DNA of 64,000 nucleotides from an uncultured Eubacteriales bacterium (GTDB lineage: Bacteria > Bacillota > Clostridia > Oscillospirales > Acutalibacteraceae), in assembly GCA_934486615.1 (NCBI GenBank), contig CAKSQO010000008.1, forward strand, positions 1-64,000, read 5' to 3'. Below are positions 23,710 through 32,578 of this stretch, piece by piece. The position numbers were made by a program, and so were the translations under genes. The notes under the pieces are model-generated. The model was not told where the DNA came from and searched no databases. It saw only the letters and a program-made list of their open reading frames with translations. The number at the start of each line of letters is the position of its first letter. The stretch's first letter is position 1.

Positions 23710-26022
23710 TTAGTTGAACGCTTCCTTGAACACCTCACGCACACTCTTGCACGGCACAAAGCGAATACGCTCGGTGACGGCGGGATCAAGCTCGGCGAGG
23801 TCCTTTGTATTGGCGTAAGGAATGAGCACTGTGTCGATTCCCGCGCGGTATGCGGCCATCGTCTTTTCTCTAAGTCCGCCGATGGGCGTTACCTTGCCGT
23901 GAAGCGTTAGCTCACCCGTCATTGCGACATCGCCCCTGACGGGCTTGTCGGTGAGGGCGGAGAGTATCGCGACGGCCATAGTCACGCCTGCGCTCGGGCC
24001 GTCTTTGGGAACGGCAGCCTCGGTCGCGTGGATATGTATATCGTTTTTCTTGTAGAACTCAGCGTCAATGCCGTATTCGTCGGCAACGCTGCGGACAAAG
24101 CTGATTGCCGTCTTGGCCGACTCCTGCATCACGTTGCCGAGCGAGCCTGTCAGCTCGATTTTTCCGTTTCCGGGCAGAGCGGCGGCCTCAAGCTTCATAA
24201 TCTCGCCGCCGACAGAAGTCCACGCAAGACCGTTTACAACGCCGACCTCACCCGGCGACTTCTCATCCTCGAAGTACTTTTTCGGCCCGAGCATTTCGGC
24301 AAGACGCTTGCCTGTTACGGAGACGGTCGCCTTTTCGTCGTCGGCAACCTTTGCGGCGGCCTTGCGGCAGAGCGCGGCGATTTTGCGCTCAAGCGTGCGC
24401 ACACCGCTTTCACGGGTGTAATCATCGATTATCGAATAAAGAGCTGCGTCGGTTATCCTGAAGTTGCGGCTGTTTAAGCCGTGCTTCTTGCGCTGCTTTT
24501 CAATAAGGTGCTCCTTGGCGATATGGAACTTCTCTTCGCGTGTGTAGCTCGGCAGCTCGATTATCTCCATACGGTCGTACAGCGGCGCGGGTATCGCCGA
24601 CGCGTCGTTGGCGGTCGCGATGAACACGGCGCGGCTCAAATCGTACGGCAAATCGACGTAGTGGTCCTTGAAGAATTTGTTCTGCTCGGGGTCGAGCACT
24701 TCAAGCAGCGCCGCGGAGCAGTCGCCCTTAAAGTCGGATCCGACCTTGTCGACCTCGTCAAGCAGAATGACGGGGTCGGAGGTCTTGCCGAGGTTGATTT
24801 CCTCAATTATACGCCCCGCGACCGCTCCGACATAGGTGCGTCGGTGGCCGCGAATTTCGGCTTCATCTTTGATTCCGCCGAGCGAAATGCGGTGATATTC
24901 CCTGCCAAGGCAGTCGGCGATGGCGCGGCCTATCGAGGTCTTGCCCACTCCGGGAGGGCCGACAAGGCAAATAATCTGCCCCGCGAAGTCGCCGGTCAGC
25001 TTTCTGACCGAGATCATTTCAAGTATGCGCTCCTTGACCTTGTCCATACCGTAATGAGACTTGTCAAGTATCCTGCGGCACTTGTCCATATCGACCTCGG
25101 CGTTGCTGTAGTTCTCCCACGGCAGGCTGAGGCAGTAGTCAAGATAGGTACCGAGCACGCTTGCATCGTGCGAATTGTACGGCATACGCGACAGCCGGCG
25201 CACCTCTTTTGTGAGCTTTTCTTTAACGTCGTCGCCCGCCTTCAGGGAAGCTATCCTCTCGGTGAATTCGTCGACGTCGTCAAAGTATTCCTCATCGCTT
25301 TCGCCGAGCTCGTCCTTTATCAGGCGCAGCTCCTCACGCAGGTAGTAGTCGCGGTTATTTTTCTGGATAATGGCGGAGACACGGTCTTTTATATCGGCCT
25401 CGTACTCTCTTATCTCACTTTCGTCACGCAGCAGCGATATAAGCGCGAATATAAGCTCGCTGCCGTTTCGCCGCTCGAGCAGGGTCTGCTTTTTCTCCCA
25501 GCTTACGGGCAAATTCGACGAAATGAAGCTCGCAAGCGCCACGGGGTCGCTCTCTCTTATAACGCGGGCGATGACCTCGCCTGGCATATTCGGGATTGCG
25601 GCCGCGAAGTGACTGAACATCGAGCGCAGCTCTCTTACAAGCGCCTCGTTCTCGGCCTCGGAGGCCGATGCGGGCGAGATGTCGCAGCGCTCGACCGTGA
25701 CGGCCATAAAGGGCTGCGAGCGGTCAATCGCAGTCAGACGGGCGCGCCAAGCGCCATCGAACACGGCGATAGCGCCGCCGTCGATTCGCACAAACTGCTT
25801 GACCTTTGCAACGCAGCCGACAAGGCAGACGTCGTCAAAGCCGGGCTTTTCGCAGGCGATGTCCTTCTGTGCAGTCATAAAGATATAGCGATCATTGTCA
25901 AGTGCTGCCATAACGGCAGCAAGCGACTCGTCGCGGTTAATCTCGATCTGCATATAAGAATCGGGGAAAGCCACCACGCCGCGCAGGGCGAGCATGGGTA
26001 TATTGTTGCGGGTCTGATTCAT
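23710..26022 (-). CDS. lon: ATP-dependent protease Lon
   Basis: The 770-residue Lon has an N-terminal substrate-binding domain (about 1-195) and an AAA+ module with Walker A GPPGVGKTS and Walker B ILLDEVDKVG. The C-terminal protease domain carries catalytic Ser677 (PKDGPSAG) and Lys720 (GLREKTMAA). The start at 26022 has GGAG 6 bases upstream; an in-frame ATG at 26055 lacks one. It degrades damaged and regulatory proteins in the cytoplasm. It is the first gene of the lon-ysxC-lysA operon. I saw no HrcA/CIRCE-like repeat at its promoter. Confidence 0.96.
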   Translation of the reverse strand: MNQTRNNIPMLALRGVVAFPDSYMQIEINRDESLAAVMAALDNDRYIFMTAQKDIACEKPGFDDVCLVGCVAKVKQFVRIDGGAIAVFDGAWRARLTAIDRSQPFMAVTVERCDISPASASEAENEALVRELRSMFSHFAAAIPNMPGEVIARVIRESDPVALASFISSNLPVSWEKKQTLLERRNGSELIFALISLLRDESEIREYEADIKDRVSAIIQKNNRDYYLREELRLIKDELGESDEEYFDDVDEFTERIASLKAGDDVKEKLTKEVRRLSRMPYNSHDASVLGTYLDYCLSLPWENYSNAEVDMDKCRRILDKSHYGMDKVKERILEMISVRKLTGDFAGQIICLVGPPGVGKTSIGRAIADCLGREYHRISLGGIKDEAEIRGHRRTYVGAVAGRIIEEINLGKTSDPVILLDEVDKVGSDFKGDCSAALLEVLDPEQNKFFKDHYVDLPYDLSRAVFIATANDASAIPAPLYDRMEIIELPSYTREEKFHIAKEHLIEKQRKKHGLNSRNFRITDAALYSIIDDYTRESGVRTLERKIAALCRKAAAKVADDEKATVSVTGKRLAEMLGPKKYFEDEKSPGEVGVVNGLAWTSVGGEIMKLEAAALPGNGKIELTGSLGNVMQESAKTAISFVRSVADEYGIDAEFYKKNDIHIHATEAAVPKDGPSAGVTMAVAILSALTDKPVRGDVAMTGELTLHGKVTPIGGLREKTMAAYRAGIDTVLIPYANTKDLAELDPAVTERIRFVPCKSVREVFKEAFN

Positions 26023-26114
26023 TACATTCTCCTGTATTTCACCGCTCGTCGGCATTTCTTCGCAGCTTTAAAGCCACAGGCGCTTTGAGCGGGCAAATTT
26101 GTTTATTCTTAATC

Positions 26115-26143
26115 AGTATACAATAAAATTTGTGTTTTATCAA
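26115..26143 (-). promoter_or_regulatory. Promoter of the lon operon
   Basis: On the minus strand, TTGATA, 17 bases and TATACT lie about 95 bases upstream of the lon start. Confidence 0.75.
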
Positions 26144-26168
26144 GACTTATGATTCGATAATATGCATA

Positions 26169-26202
26169 AAAAATCGCCGCAGCGGTAACTGCGGCGATTT
26201 TT
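26169..26202 (-). terminator. Terminator of the Cys-rich clostridial gene
   Basis: A 14-bp perfect stem, AAAAATCGCCGCAG and complement, has a 6-base loop and is flanked by A/T runs. It lies between the 269-residue gene and lon. Confidence 0.9.
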
Positions 26203-26211
26203 CCGGCTTTA

Positions 26212-27021
26212 TCAGTTGTTTTCGGGAATACTGCAGCCGATGTCGCACTCGCGCGGCGGGAAGAAGTCCTCCGTCGGGAAGCGCAGACGACCGAACACCT
26301 CGCACGGATTGTCGGTTGCGCAGTCGCACTCTTTCTCGGGTATGCAGAAGTCGTACACGGGAATGAGCATCTGCACGTTGCGGATAAGCTGAACTATAGT
26401 GAACAGTCCGAGCGTTACGCGCGCAATCTTCTCGCCCTCTTCGAGGTCGGTCGCGACCTCGCCGCCGATAAGGTCGGCCACGCACTGCGGTATCATCGCG
26501 ACCTCGCCGTCGTTTCTCAGCTCGCATATGCGGGAGCTGAGCGTGACGGGGTCAACGCACTCTACAACACACTTGGGCAGGCTGCCGAGCGGACCTGTCT
26601 GGCAGCCCGCGGCAGCGCTGTCGCACTCGTTATCGTTGGTGAACACGCGTACCTTGCCCTCGCTGCCGTAGAGTATCACCTTTTTCTGAAAATAGGCGAT
26701 GCCCTCGACCTGCGTCGGCGTGGTGCAGACCTCGGCATAAACGTCGTACTTAACAAGAAAATAGAACGTCAGATCGCACGAATAAAATCCGCGGTTAAGG
26801 TGCACAGGCTCTATGTCCATAAAGACGTTGCTTACCTGAGCCGACCTGCACCTCACGCTTGCCGCGTTCTCAATAAGAGTCTGCCCTGCGGGCGCGAAGT
26901 AGACCCGCAGATCCTCGAGACAATCGCGGTCACAGCACGAATCGTACACTCTGCCGCCGTCGATGCACACGGCTTCTCTGAAGTCGCCCGAAGCGACCGC
27001 AGAACCTCTTTGTACCGCCAT
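26212..27021 (-). CDS. Conserved clostridial Cys-rich protein of unknown function
   Basis: The 269-residue protein resembles a widespread clostridial family for which I know no function. The family hallmarks are VYDSCCDRDCLEDLRVYF (about 25-42), EPVHLNRGFYSCDLTFYFLV, VEGIAYFQKKVILYGSEGKVR, VTLGLFTIVQLIRNVQMLIPVYDFCIPEKEC and a closing FPTEDFFPP. There are about 17 cysteines, many in pairs. There is no signal peptide, membrane helix or catalytic motif. Cys richness and beta-strand content would fit a structural protein, for example at a spore or cell surface, but this is speculation. It is monocistronic, with AGGAGG before the ATG and a terminator. Confidence 0.8.
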   Translation of the reverse strand: MAVQRGSAVASGDFREAVCIDGGRVYDSCCDRDCLEDLRVYFAPAGQTLIENAASVRCRSAQVSNVFMDIEPVHLNRGFYSCDLTFYFLVKYDVYAEVCTTPTQVEGIAYFQKKVILYGSEGKVRVFTNDNECDSAAAGCQTGPLGSLPKCVVECVDPVTLSSRICELRNDGEVAMIPQCVADLIGGEVATDLEEGEKIARVTLGLFTIVQLIRNVQMLIPVYDFCIPEKECDCATDNPCEVFGRLRFPTEDFFPPRECDIGCSIPENN

Positions 27022-27133
27022 AATATAAGCCTCCTATGTTTAGAATATGTGAAGGGATAACTTCACTTTCATAGTATGACTTTCTGCGGCTTATGTGACC
27101 TTAAAAAGCGAATTTGTGCGTTAAATGCGGGGA

Positions 27134-29554
27134 TTACAGCTTTTCAAGCCTGGCGAAATTTGTCATTATGCGTTTTGTACCCACGCGGTCGAACGCAATT
27201 TCGAGCATTGTGTCGTTGCCCATTTTGACGGCCGAGATAATCGTACCCTCGCCGAACGCTTTGTGTCTGACGCGCTCGCCTATTGAATAGGCGACCTGCT
27301 CGGCAGCAGCGGCCGAAGCGGCGGCGCGTGAAGCATACTTGCTGCCTACGTTATTCTGCGGCTTGCGCTCACCTTGAGCAGCGCGGCTCCGGCCGTAGCT
27401 TGAAGCGGTGCGCCCCGAGCAGCCGTTTGAGTCTGACGAGCCCCCGAACCCTCCGAAGCCCGCGAAGCCGCCGGAGCGGAACTGTGCCTGCGTTTTCTCG
27501 GTCAGGTGCTCGGGAATCTCGGCGATAAAGCGCGACGGTCGCGGGCGCTCGGTGCGGCCGAACAGCATACGCGACGAAGCGTTGGTGATGTAAAGCTGCG
27601 TTTTCGCGCGCGTTATGCCGACGTAGGCCAGACGGCGCTCCTCCTCCATATCCTCAGGAGTGCCGTAGACCGCCTGATTTCCCGGGAAAATCCCCTCCTC
27701 AACTCCGACCAGGAACACGCACGGGAACTCCAGTCCCTTTGCAGTGTGCATAGTCATCATCCATATGCGGTCGGAATCGTTGTCGTCGCGGTCCATATCG
27801 GTTATCAGCGCAATTTCCTCGAGAAAACCCGCGAGGGTCGCGTTCTCGGTTTCGCTTTCGTACTGGATAATCGAGGACGTAAACTCGTTTACGTTGTCGA
27901 TCCTGTCCTTGCCCTCCTCGCCGAGCAGACAGAGCGAGTCGACATAGTGCGTTTTTTCAAGCACTGCCTTGAACAGCTCGCTTATCGGCACCTCATCGGC
28001 CAGATCGGAAAACTCACTCATCATATCGGCAAACGCCTTGAGCTTTGCGCTTGCGCGCGACAAAGCGGCATACTGATTGGCGTTCTTCGCCGCTTCGAGC
28101 ATCGAAATGCCGAGCTCGGCGGCGATTGCGGAAAGGTTTGCGACGGTCGTGTCCCCTATTCCGCGCTTCGGCTCGTTGATAATGCGGGCGAGTGCCACAC
28201 CGTCGGAGGGATTGTTTATAAGGTTAAGATAAGCGATAACGTCGCGAATTTCCTTGCGGTCGAAGAACTTCAAGCCGCCCACAACGCGGTAGCTCAGCCC
28301 CGCGCGCATAAAGACATTCTCTATCGCGTTTGACTGCGCATTCATACGGTAAAGTATCGCGTGGTCGCTGAGCTTCATTCCCTTTTGCAGGTTGTCCTGA
28401 ATACGGTCGGCGATGTAGCGCGCCTCGTCACCCTCGTCGGACGCGGTGTAGCAGATTATCCTGCCGCCGTCGGTGCGGTCGGTCCACAGATTCTTACCCT
28501 TGCGGCCCGTATTGTTGGCGATGACCGCGTTGGCCGCGTCAAGTATCACCTGCGTTGAACGGTAGTTCTGCTCAAGGCGAATGACCTTGGCGTCGCGGTA
28601 CTCGTCCTCAAAGTGCAGAATGTTCTCGATAGTCGCGCCGCGGAAGCGGTATATACTCTGATCATCATCGCCGACGACGCAGATGTTGCGGTGCTTTTCG
28701 GCAAGCAGCTTCGCAAAGCGGTACTGAGCAAAGTTCGTGTCCTGATACTCGTCTATCATTATGTATTTGAAGCGGTTCTGATAATAGTCGAGCACGTCTG
28801 GCTGCGTTTCAAACAGCTTGACGGTGTTGAAAATAAGGTCGTCGAAGTCCATTGCGTCGTATTCCTTCAGTTGCTTCTGATACGCGCAGTAGCAGTCGCT
28901 TATCATCTTGCGCCTGACGTCCGCCTGCGCGCCCTCGGCGTACTGCTCGGGAGTAATCAGTTCGTTTTTGGCGTGACTTATCTCGCCGAGAACAGACTTG
29001 ACAGACAGAAATTTATCGTCGATGTTCAGCCGCTTCATCACGTCCTTGACGAGGCGCTTCTGGTCGTCGGCCGAATATATTGTAAAGCTCTGCGAGAAGC
29101 CGAGCCTGTCGGCGTTTCGGCGCAGTATGCGCGCGCAGGTCGAGTGGAACGTCGCCGCCCAGACATCGCCTGCGTCCTCGCCGACGGAGGCGTCGAGTCT
29201 TTCTTTAAGCTCGCGCGCGGCCTTGTTGGTGAAGGTTATCGCCAGTATCTCCCACGGGCGCACCCTGCCCACTCCGAGCCATTCGGGCGCGGGCAGGTTT
29301 TCATCAAGGCAGCGCCTGAGCTCGGAAACGTCCTCCTCGGTCGCGTACTCGTCGGAGTCAAGCTCGTAGGCGTGGCCGAAGCGTATCATATTGCTGATTC
29401 GGTTTATGAGCACCGTCGTCTTGCCGCTGCCCGCTCCCGCAAGAATGAGTACGGGCCCGTCAACGGTGGTGACGGCTGAAAACTGCATATCGTTCATGCG
29501 CTTAAACTCGCGTTTTATCAGCTTTCGCCTGAGTTCAACAAATTCACTGTTCAT
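27134..29554 (-). CDS. pcrA: ATP-dependent DNA helicase PcrA/UvrD
   Basis: This is an SF1A 3'-5' helicase for repair and replication restart. The 806-residue protein has motif I AGAGSGKTTVLINR (about 39-52), Ia AITFTNKAA, II IMIDEYQDTN, III VVGDDDQSIYRFRGA, IV RLEQNYRS, V TMHTAKGLEFPCVF and VI RRLAYVGITRA. A Gly/Ser-rich linker leads to the C-terminal Tudor-like domain typical of PcrA (GERVRHKAFGEGTIISA). The start at 29554 has CGGAG 8 bases upstream. Confidence 0.96.
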   Translation of the reverse strand: MNSEFVELRRKLIKREFKRMNDMQFSAVTTVDGPVLILAGAGSGKTTVLINRISNMIRFGHAYELDSDEYATEEDVSELRRCLDENLPAPEWLGVGRVRPWEILAITFTNKAARELKERLDASVGEDAGDVWAATFHSTCARILRRNADRLGFSQSFTIYSADDQKRLVKDVMKRLNIDDKFLSVKSVLGEISHAKNELITPEQYAEGAQADVRRKMISDCYCAYQKQLKEYDAMDFDDLIFNTVKLFETQPDVLDYYQNRFKYIMIDEYQDTNFAQYRFAKLLAEKHRNICVVGDDDQSIYRFRGATIENILHFEDEYRDAKVIRLEQNYRSTQVILDAANAVIANNTGRKGKNLWTDRTDGGRIICYTASDEGDEARYIADRIQDNLQKGMKLSDHAILYRMNAQSNAIENVFMRAGLSYRVVGGLKFFDRKEIRDVIAYLNLINNPSDGVALARIINEPKRGIGDTTVANLSAIAAELGISMLEAAKNANQYAALSRASAKLKAFADMMSEFSDLADEVPISELFKAVLEKTHYVDSLCLLGEEGKDRIDNVNEFTSSIIQYESETENATLAGFLEEIALITDMDRDDNDSDRIWMMTMHTAKGLEFPCVFLVGVEEGIFPGNQAVYGTPEDMEEERRLAYVGITRAKTQLYITNASSRMLFGRTERPRPSRFIAEIPEHLTEKTQAQFRSGGFAGFGGFGGSSDSNGCSGRTASSYGRSRAAQGERKPQNNVGSKYASRAAASAAAAEQVAYSIGERVRHKAFGEGTIISAVKMGNDTMLEIAFDRVGTKRIMTNFARLEKL

Positions 29555-29663
29555 TATATGCACTCCGAATTAATTGGATTTAATTTGTTTTGGTCGGACT
29601 TCAATTATAGCGCAGTTTTCGTCTCAATTCAACATTAAACTTGTGTTTAATTTTTCAAATTCG

Positions 29664-29692
29664 TTGCTTTCGGGCACAAGATGTGCTATCAT
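29664..29692 (+). promoter_or_regulatory. Promoter of malQ
   Basis: TTGCTT, 17 bases and TATCAT lie 27 bases upstream of the malQ ATG. Confidence 0.6.
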
Positions 29693-29718
29693 TTTACGTA
29701 TTAGGCGGTGAAAGATTA

Positions 29719-31179
29719 ATGAGAAAAAGCGGAATACTTATGCATATCACAAGCCTGCCCGGCAAATACGCCTGCGGCACCTTGGGCGATGAAGCGCGCG
29801 CGTTTGTCGACTTTTTAAGCGAAAGCGGAGTCGCCTGCTGGCAGGTGCTGCCGGTCAACCCAACAGGCTTCGGCAACTCGCCGTATCAGTCGCCGTCGAC
29901 ATTCGCCGGCAATCCGTACTTTATCAGCCCCGAGCTGCTCTGTGCGGACGGACTGCTGCACGAAAGCGAGGCCGCTTTGCTTGAAAGTGACTGCCGGACG
30001 GTGGACTTTGAGCGGCTTGAGGAACACTCCGAGCGTCTGCTGCGCCTGGCGTTTTCGCGCTTTGAGCCTGATGAGGAGTACGACTGCTTCAAGCGCCGCC
30101 GCGCCGAATGGCTCGACGACTACAGCCTGTTTATGGCGATAAAGCGCACCGAGGGAGGAGCCTGCTGGCTCAACTGGAGCGAGGATATGAAGATGCACTC
30201 GTCCGCCGCACTCGCGGAATTTGAGCGCACTCACCGTGACGAGGTCGAATTTTGGAAGTTCGTACAGTTTGAGTTTTTCACCCAGTGGGGCAAGCTGAAA
30301 AAGTACGCAAACTCCAAGGGCGTGGAGCTTATCGGCGACATTGCGATATACGTTTCGCTCGACAGCAGCGACGTCTGGAGCGCGCCCGAGCTGTTCCGGC
30401 TTGATGAAGAGCACTCACCCGTCGCGGTCGCGGGCTGCCCGCCCGACTATTTCTCCGCCGACGGCCAGCTGTGGGGCAACCCGCTTTATGACTGGGACGA
30501 GATGAAAAAGCGCGGCTATGCATGGTGGATCGAGCGGCTGAAAGCCGCTTTAGAGCTGTTTGACTGCACGAGGATTGACCACTTCCGCGGCTTTGCGGGC
30601 TACTGGTCGATACCCTACGGCGACAAGACCGCTGCGGGCGGTCACTGGGAGGCAGGCCCCGGCCGCGAGCTGTTTGACGCGCTGAACGCTGCGCTCGGCC
30701 GTCCCTCGATAATCGCGGAGGATTTGGGGCTGATTACAGACGACGTGCGCGAGCTGCTCAAATACACGGGCTTCCCGGGTATGAAGGTGCTCGAGTTCGC
30801 CTTTACCAAGGGGTACGAGAGCGACTATCTGCCGTTTAACCACGTCAAAAACTGCGTCTGCTACACCGGCACACACGATAACGATACCCTTATCGGCTGG
30901 CTTGACGCAATGAACGAGGGCGACAAAGCCTACCTCTACCGCTTTACCCATACCGACAATGACCGCGACTGCGCATCGGCCGTCATCGACCTTGCCTGGA
31001 GCAGCCGCGCGGAGCTTTGCGTCGTGCCGATGCAGGATCTGCTGATGCTCGACAGCCGTGCGCGTATGAATACACCGTCGACCTGCTCGGGCAACTGGCT
31101 GTGGAGGATGGATGAAAGCGCTGATTTGAAGTCCGCAGCCGCCGAGCTGCGCGTACGCAAAGAAACATTTTTCAGATAA
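29719..31179 (+). CDS. malQ: 4-alpha-glucanotransferase (amylomaltase)
   Basis: MalQ disproportionates malto-oligosaccharides in glycogen/maltodextrin turnover. The 486-residue GH77 enzyme starts MRKSGILMHITSLPGKYACGTLGDEA, contains WQVLPVNPTGFGNSPYQSPSTFAGNPYFI, the nucleophile region CTRIDHFRGF (about 285), the acid/base IIAEDLGLIT (about 330) and YTGTHDNDT. The start at 29719 lies downstream of the promoter; the frame open from 29641 is upstream sequence. It is monocistronic; no other glycogen gene lies in the window. Confidence 0.95.
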   Translation: MRKSGILMHITSLPGKYACGTLGDEARAFVDFLSESGVACWQVLPVNPTGFGNSPYQSPSTFAGNPYFISPELLCADGLLHESEAALLESDCRTVDFERLEEHSERLLRLAFSRFEPDEEYDCFKRRRAEWLDDYSLFMAIKRTEGGACWLNWSEDMKMHSSAALAEFERTHRDEVEFWKFVQFEFFTQWGKLKKYANSKGVELIGDIAIYVSLDSSDVWSAPELFRLDEEHSPVAVAGCPPDYFSADGQLWGNPLYDWDEMKKRGYAWWIERLKAALELFDCTRIDHFRGFAGYWSIPYGDKTAAGGHWEAGPGRELFDALNAALGRPSIIAEDLGLITDDVRELLKYTGFPGMKVLEFAFTKGYESDYLPFNHVKNCVCYTGTHDNDTLIGWLDAMNEGDKAYLYRFTHTDNDRDCASAVIDLAWSSRAELCVVPMQDLLMLDSRARMNTPSTCSGNWLWRMDESADLKSAAAELRVRKETFFR

Positions 31180-31194
31180 TTTGACGGATTTTAC

Positions 31195-31223
31195 TTTACA
31201 GTTTAATTTTCGGGTGGTATACT
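31195..31223 (+). promoter_or_regulatory. Promoter of the tRNA-Arg gene
   Basis: TTTACA, 17 bases and TATACT lie 20 bases upstream of the tRNA 5' end. Confidence 0.7.
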
Positions 31224-31243
31224 TAGTTTCGTGCCACCCATAT

Positions 31244-31320
31244 CCGCCCGTGGCGAAGCTGGATATCGCAGCAGATTCCGATTCTGAAGGCCGGGGGTTC
31301 GAATCCCTCCGGGCGGGCCA
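31244..31320 (+). tRNA. tRNA-Arg (anticodon CCG)
   Basis: The acceptor stem CCGCCCG pairs perfectly with CGGGCGG, followed by discriminator G and an encoded CCA. The anticodon loop is TTCCGAT with CCG at 31278-31280. The T-arm is GGGGGTTCGAATCCCTC-type. The outermost anticodon-stem pair is a G-A mismatch; the rest fits a normal cloverleaf. It is transcribed alone, with a promoter before it and a terminator directly after the CCA. Confidence 0.93.
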
Positions 31321-31353
31321 GAAAAAGACCAAGTCGATGACTTGGTCTTTTTC
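31321..31353 (+). terminator. Terminator of the tRNA-Arg gene
   Basis: A perfect 15-bp stem GAAAAAGACCAAGTC and complement with a 3-base loop begins right after the tRNA CCA end and finishes in TTTTTC. Confidence 0.92.
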
Positions 31354-31357
31354 AACT

Positions 31358-31447
31358 AAATCCGTCCTGACGGACGGGAGAAATCCACCTCAAGGCGGGT
31401 GAAATCGCTGACGCGGTGAAATCCGCCTCAAGGCGGGTGACGGATTT
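31358..31447. repeat. Short palindromic repeat cluster with terminal inverted repeats (MITE-like)
   Basis: The 90-base block is bounded by AAATCCGTC and its inverse GACGGATTT. Inside are tandem mini-hairpins that each begin AAATC: CCGTCC-TGA-CGGACGG, CCACCTCAAGGCGGG, CGCTGACGCGGTG and CCGCCTCAAGGCGGG. Two of the units are nearly identical over 21 bases (31381-31401 and 31419-31439). There is no coding potential and I see no second copy in this window. Confidence 0.7.
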
Positions 31448-31563
31448 AATTTCACTTTCTGCACCGGCAGAAAATTTCATAATTTGCAACACGAATTATT
31501 TCACCGTAAACGACAGCGAACGATTTCACTTGCCATTTCGGCGTCAGCAGAAAATTTCATAAT
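31448..31563. repeat. Two degenerate copies of a palindromic unit
   Basis: Two segments share ATTTCACTT at the start and CAGAAAATTTCATAAT at the end (about 31449-31483 and 31523-31563). The first has an internal CTGC-ACCG-GCAG hairpin. Together with the preceding block they fill the 245 bases between the tRNA terminator and the mntP promoter; no gene is present there. Confidence 0.6.
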
Positions 31564-31597
31564 CAAAAGATTTTCCTCCCACCGTCAAAAGCAGTTA

Positions 31598-31626
31598 TTG
31601 ACAAACACCTATCGGCGTAGTATTAT
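31598..31626 (+). promoter_or_regulatory. Promoter of the mntP transcription unit
   Basis: TTGACA, 17 bases and TATTAT lie just before the yybP-ykoY element. Confidence 0.85.
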
Positions 31627-31632
31627 TATCGA

Positions 31633-31830
31633 ATTATCTTTTCCTTGTGAGGGAGTAGCGAGCGCGGGCATGCCGCGTAGCAAGTCAACATACTGATCAG
31701 CTTTTGATCTGGCTTGTTTCAAATCGCGAGACTCATGTATAACCGCGCGCTGTACTTGTAGCCTTGCCTTATTCCCGCTTCTTTGACTCGGGTGCAGCTT
31801 TTTGCGGCTGTGCACGGGTCTTCTTTATTG
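31633..31830 (+). ncRNA. yybP-ykoY (Mn2+) riboswitch with expression platform
   Basis: The leader contains the conserved GAGGGAGTAGC on the 5' side and GTCAACATACTGATCAGC then GATCTGGCTTG on the 3' side (to about 31722), the hallmark of the manganese-sensing yybP-ykoY element. Downstream, GACTCGGGTGCAGC and GCTGTGCACGGGTC (31785-31820) form an imperfect long stem followed by TTCTTT, a terminator-like platform before mntP. Expected action, from the family: Mn2+ binding allows mntP expression. Confidence 0.88.
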
Positions 31831-31845
31831 TTTGGAGGAGTAGAA

Positions 31846-32433
31846 ATGGATCAGAGCTTTATGTTTTTCTTTAACAGCGTGCTGCTCGGAGTGGGGCTTG
31901 CAATGGACGCGTTCTCCGTCTCGATGGCAAACGGCCTCAACGAGCCGAATATGAGCAAAGGCAAGATGTGCGGCATCGCGGGCGTTTTCGGCGCGTTTCA
32001 GGCGATTATGCCGATGACGGGCTGGATATGCGTTCACACGATAGTGCGGTATTTTACCGAATTTGAAAGATTTATTCCGTGGATCGCGCTTGTCCTCCTG
32101 CTCTACATCGGCGGAAAAATGCTCATTGAGGGTATTCGCAACAAGGATGAGTCCGGCGAAAAGCCCGGGCTCGGCTTCGGTGCGCTGCTCGTTCAGGGAA
32201 TTGCAACCTCTATCGACGCGCTGAGCGTGGGCTTCACCATCGCCGACTACGGCTGGGTCATGGCGCTGACGGCCTCGCTCATCATCGCCGCGGTAACGTT
32301 TATTATATGTATGTCGGGGCTTGTCATCGGCAAAAAGTTCGGCACAAAGCTGTCGAACAAGGCTGACATTCTGGGCGGAATTATCCTCATCACCATCGGG
32401 CTTGAGATATTTCTGACGGGAATTATCGGTTAA
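31846..32433 (+). CDS. mntP: Manganese efflux pump MntP
   Basis: This is a six-helix exporter of Mn2+ (formerly YebN). The 195 residues have two internally similar halves: GVGLAMDAFSVSMANGL (about 13-29) and GIATSIDALSVGFTIADYG (about 118-136). Each half carries the family's intramembrane Asp and the D-A-x-S-V motif. The start at 31846 follows GGAGGAG. Its position behind a yybP-ykoY riboswitch supports the metal assignment. It is monocistronic, with a terminator at 32459. Confidence 0.95.
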   Translation: MDQSFMFFFNSVLLGVGLAMDAFSVSMANGLNEPNMSKGKMCGIAGVFGAFQAIMPMTGWICVHTIVRYFTEFERFIPWIALVLLLYIGGKMLIEGIRNKDESGEKPGLGFGALLVQGIATSIDALSVGFTIADYGWVMALTASLIIAAVTFIICMSGLVIGKKFGTKLSNKADILGGIILITIGLEIFLTGIIG

Positions 32434-32458
32434 AGAATCTGTCAAATACTTCCCTTTT

Positions 32459-32497
32459 CGGCCGCGGTTTACGGACTTTACCGTGGTCGATATTTTT
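32459..32497 (+). terminator. Terminator of mntP
   Basis: CGGCCGCGGT pairs with ACCGTGGTCG (two G-U pairs), followed by ATATTTTTT. Confidence 0.8.
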
Positions 32498-32511
32498 TGC
32501 AAAAGTTAGCC

Positions 32512-32557
32512 TTGACAAATACCCCCTGCAGGTATATATTATACCCATAAGGGGTAT
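32512..32557 (+). promoter_or_regulatory. Copper operon promoter with CsoR-type operators
   Basis: TTGACA (32512-32517), 17 bases and TATATT (32535-32540) form the promoter. A palindrome ATACCC-ATAA-GGGGTAT (32541-32557) follows the -10, and a second, ATACC/GGTAT around CCCTGCA, fills the spacer. TACCC...GGGTA symmetry is the known CsoR operator pattern, and csoR is the first gene, so copper-relieved autoregulation is expected. Confidence 0.85.
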
Positions 32558-32578
32558 TTGAAAGGAGCTGGACTTCCG

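Noticed and set aside
24481..26088. Long plus-strand frame (535 codons) opposite lon
   Set aside because: Shadow of the lon reading frame; no start signal and no family resemblance.
31181..31402. Small open frame over the tRNA-Arg gene
   Set aside because: It spans the tRNA and its terminator; no protein is expected there.
31358..31563. Possible CRISPR array
   Set aside because: The units are palindromic and adjacent or overlapping rather than separated by unique spacers of constant length, and no cas genes are present.
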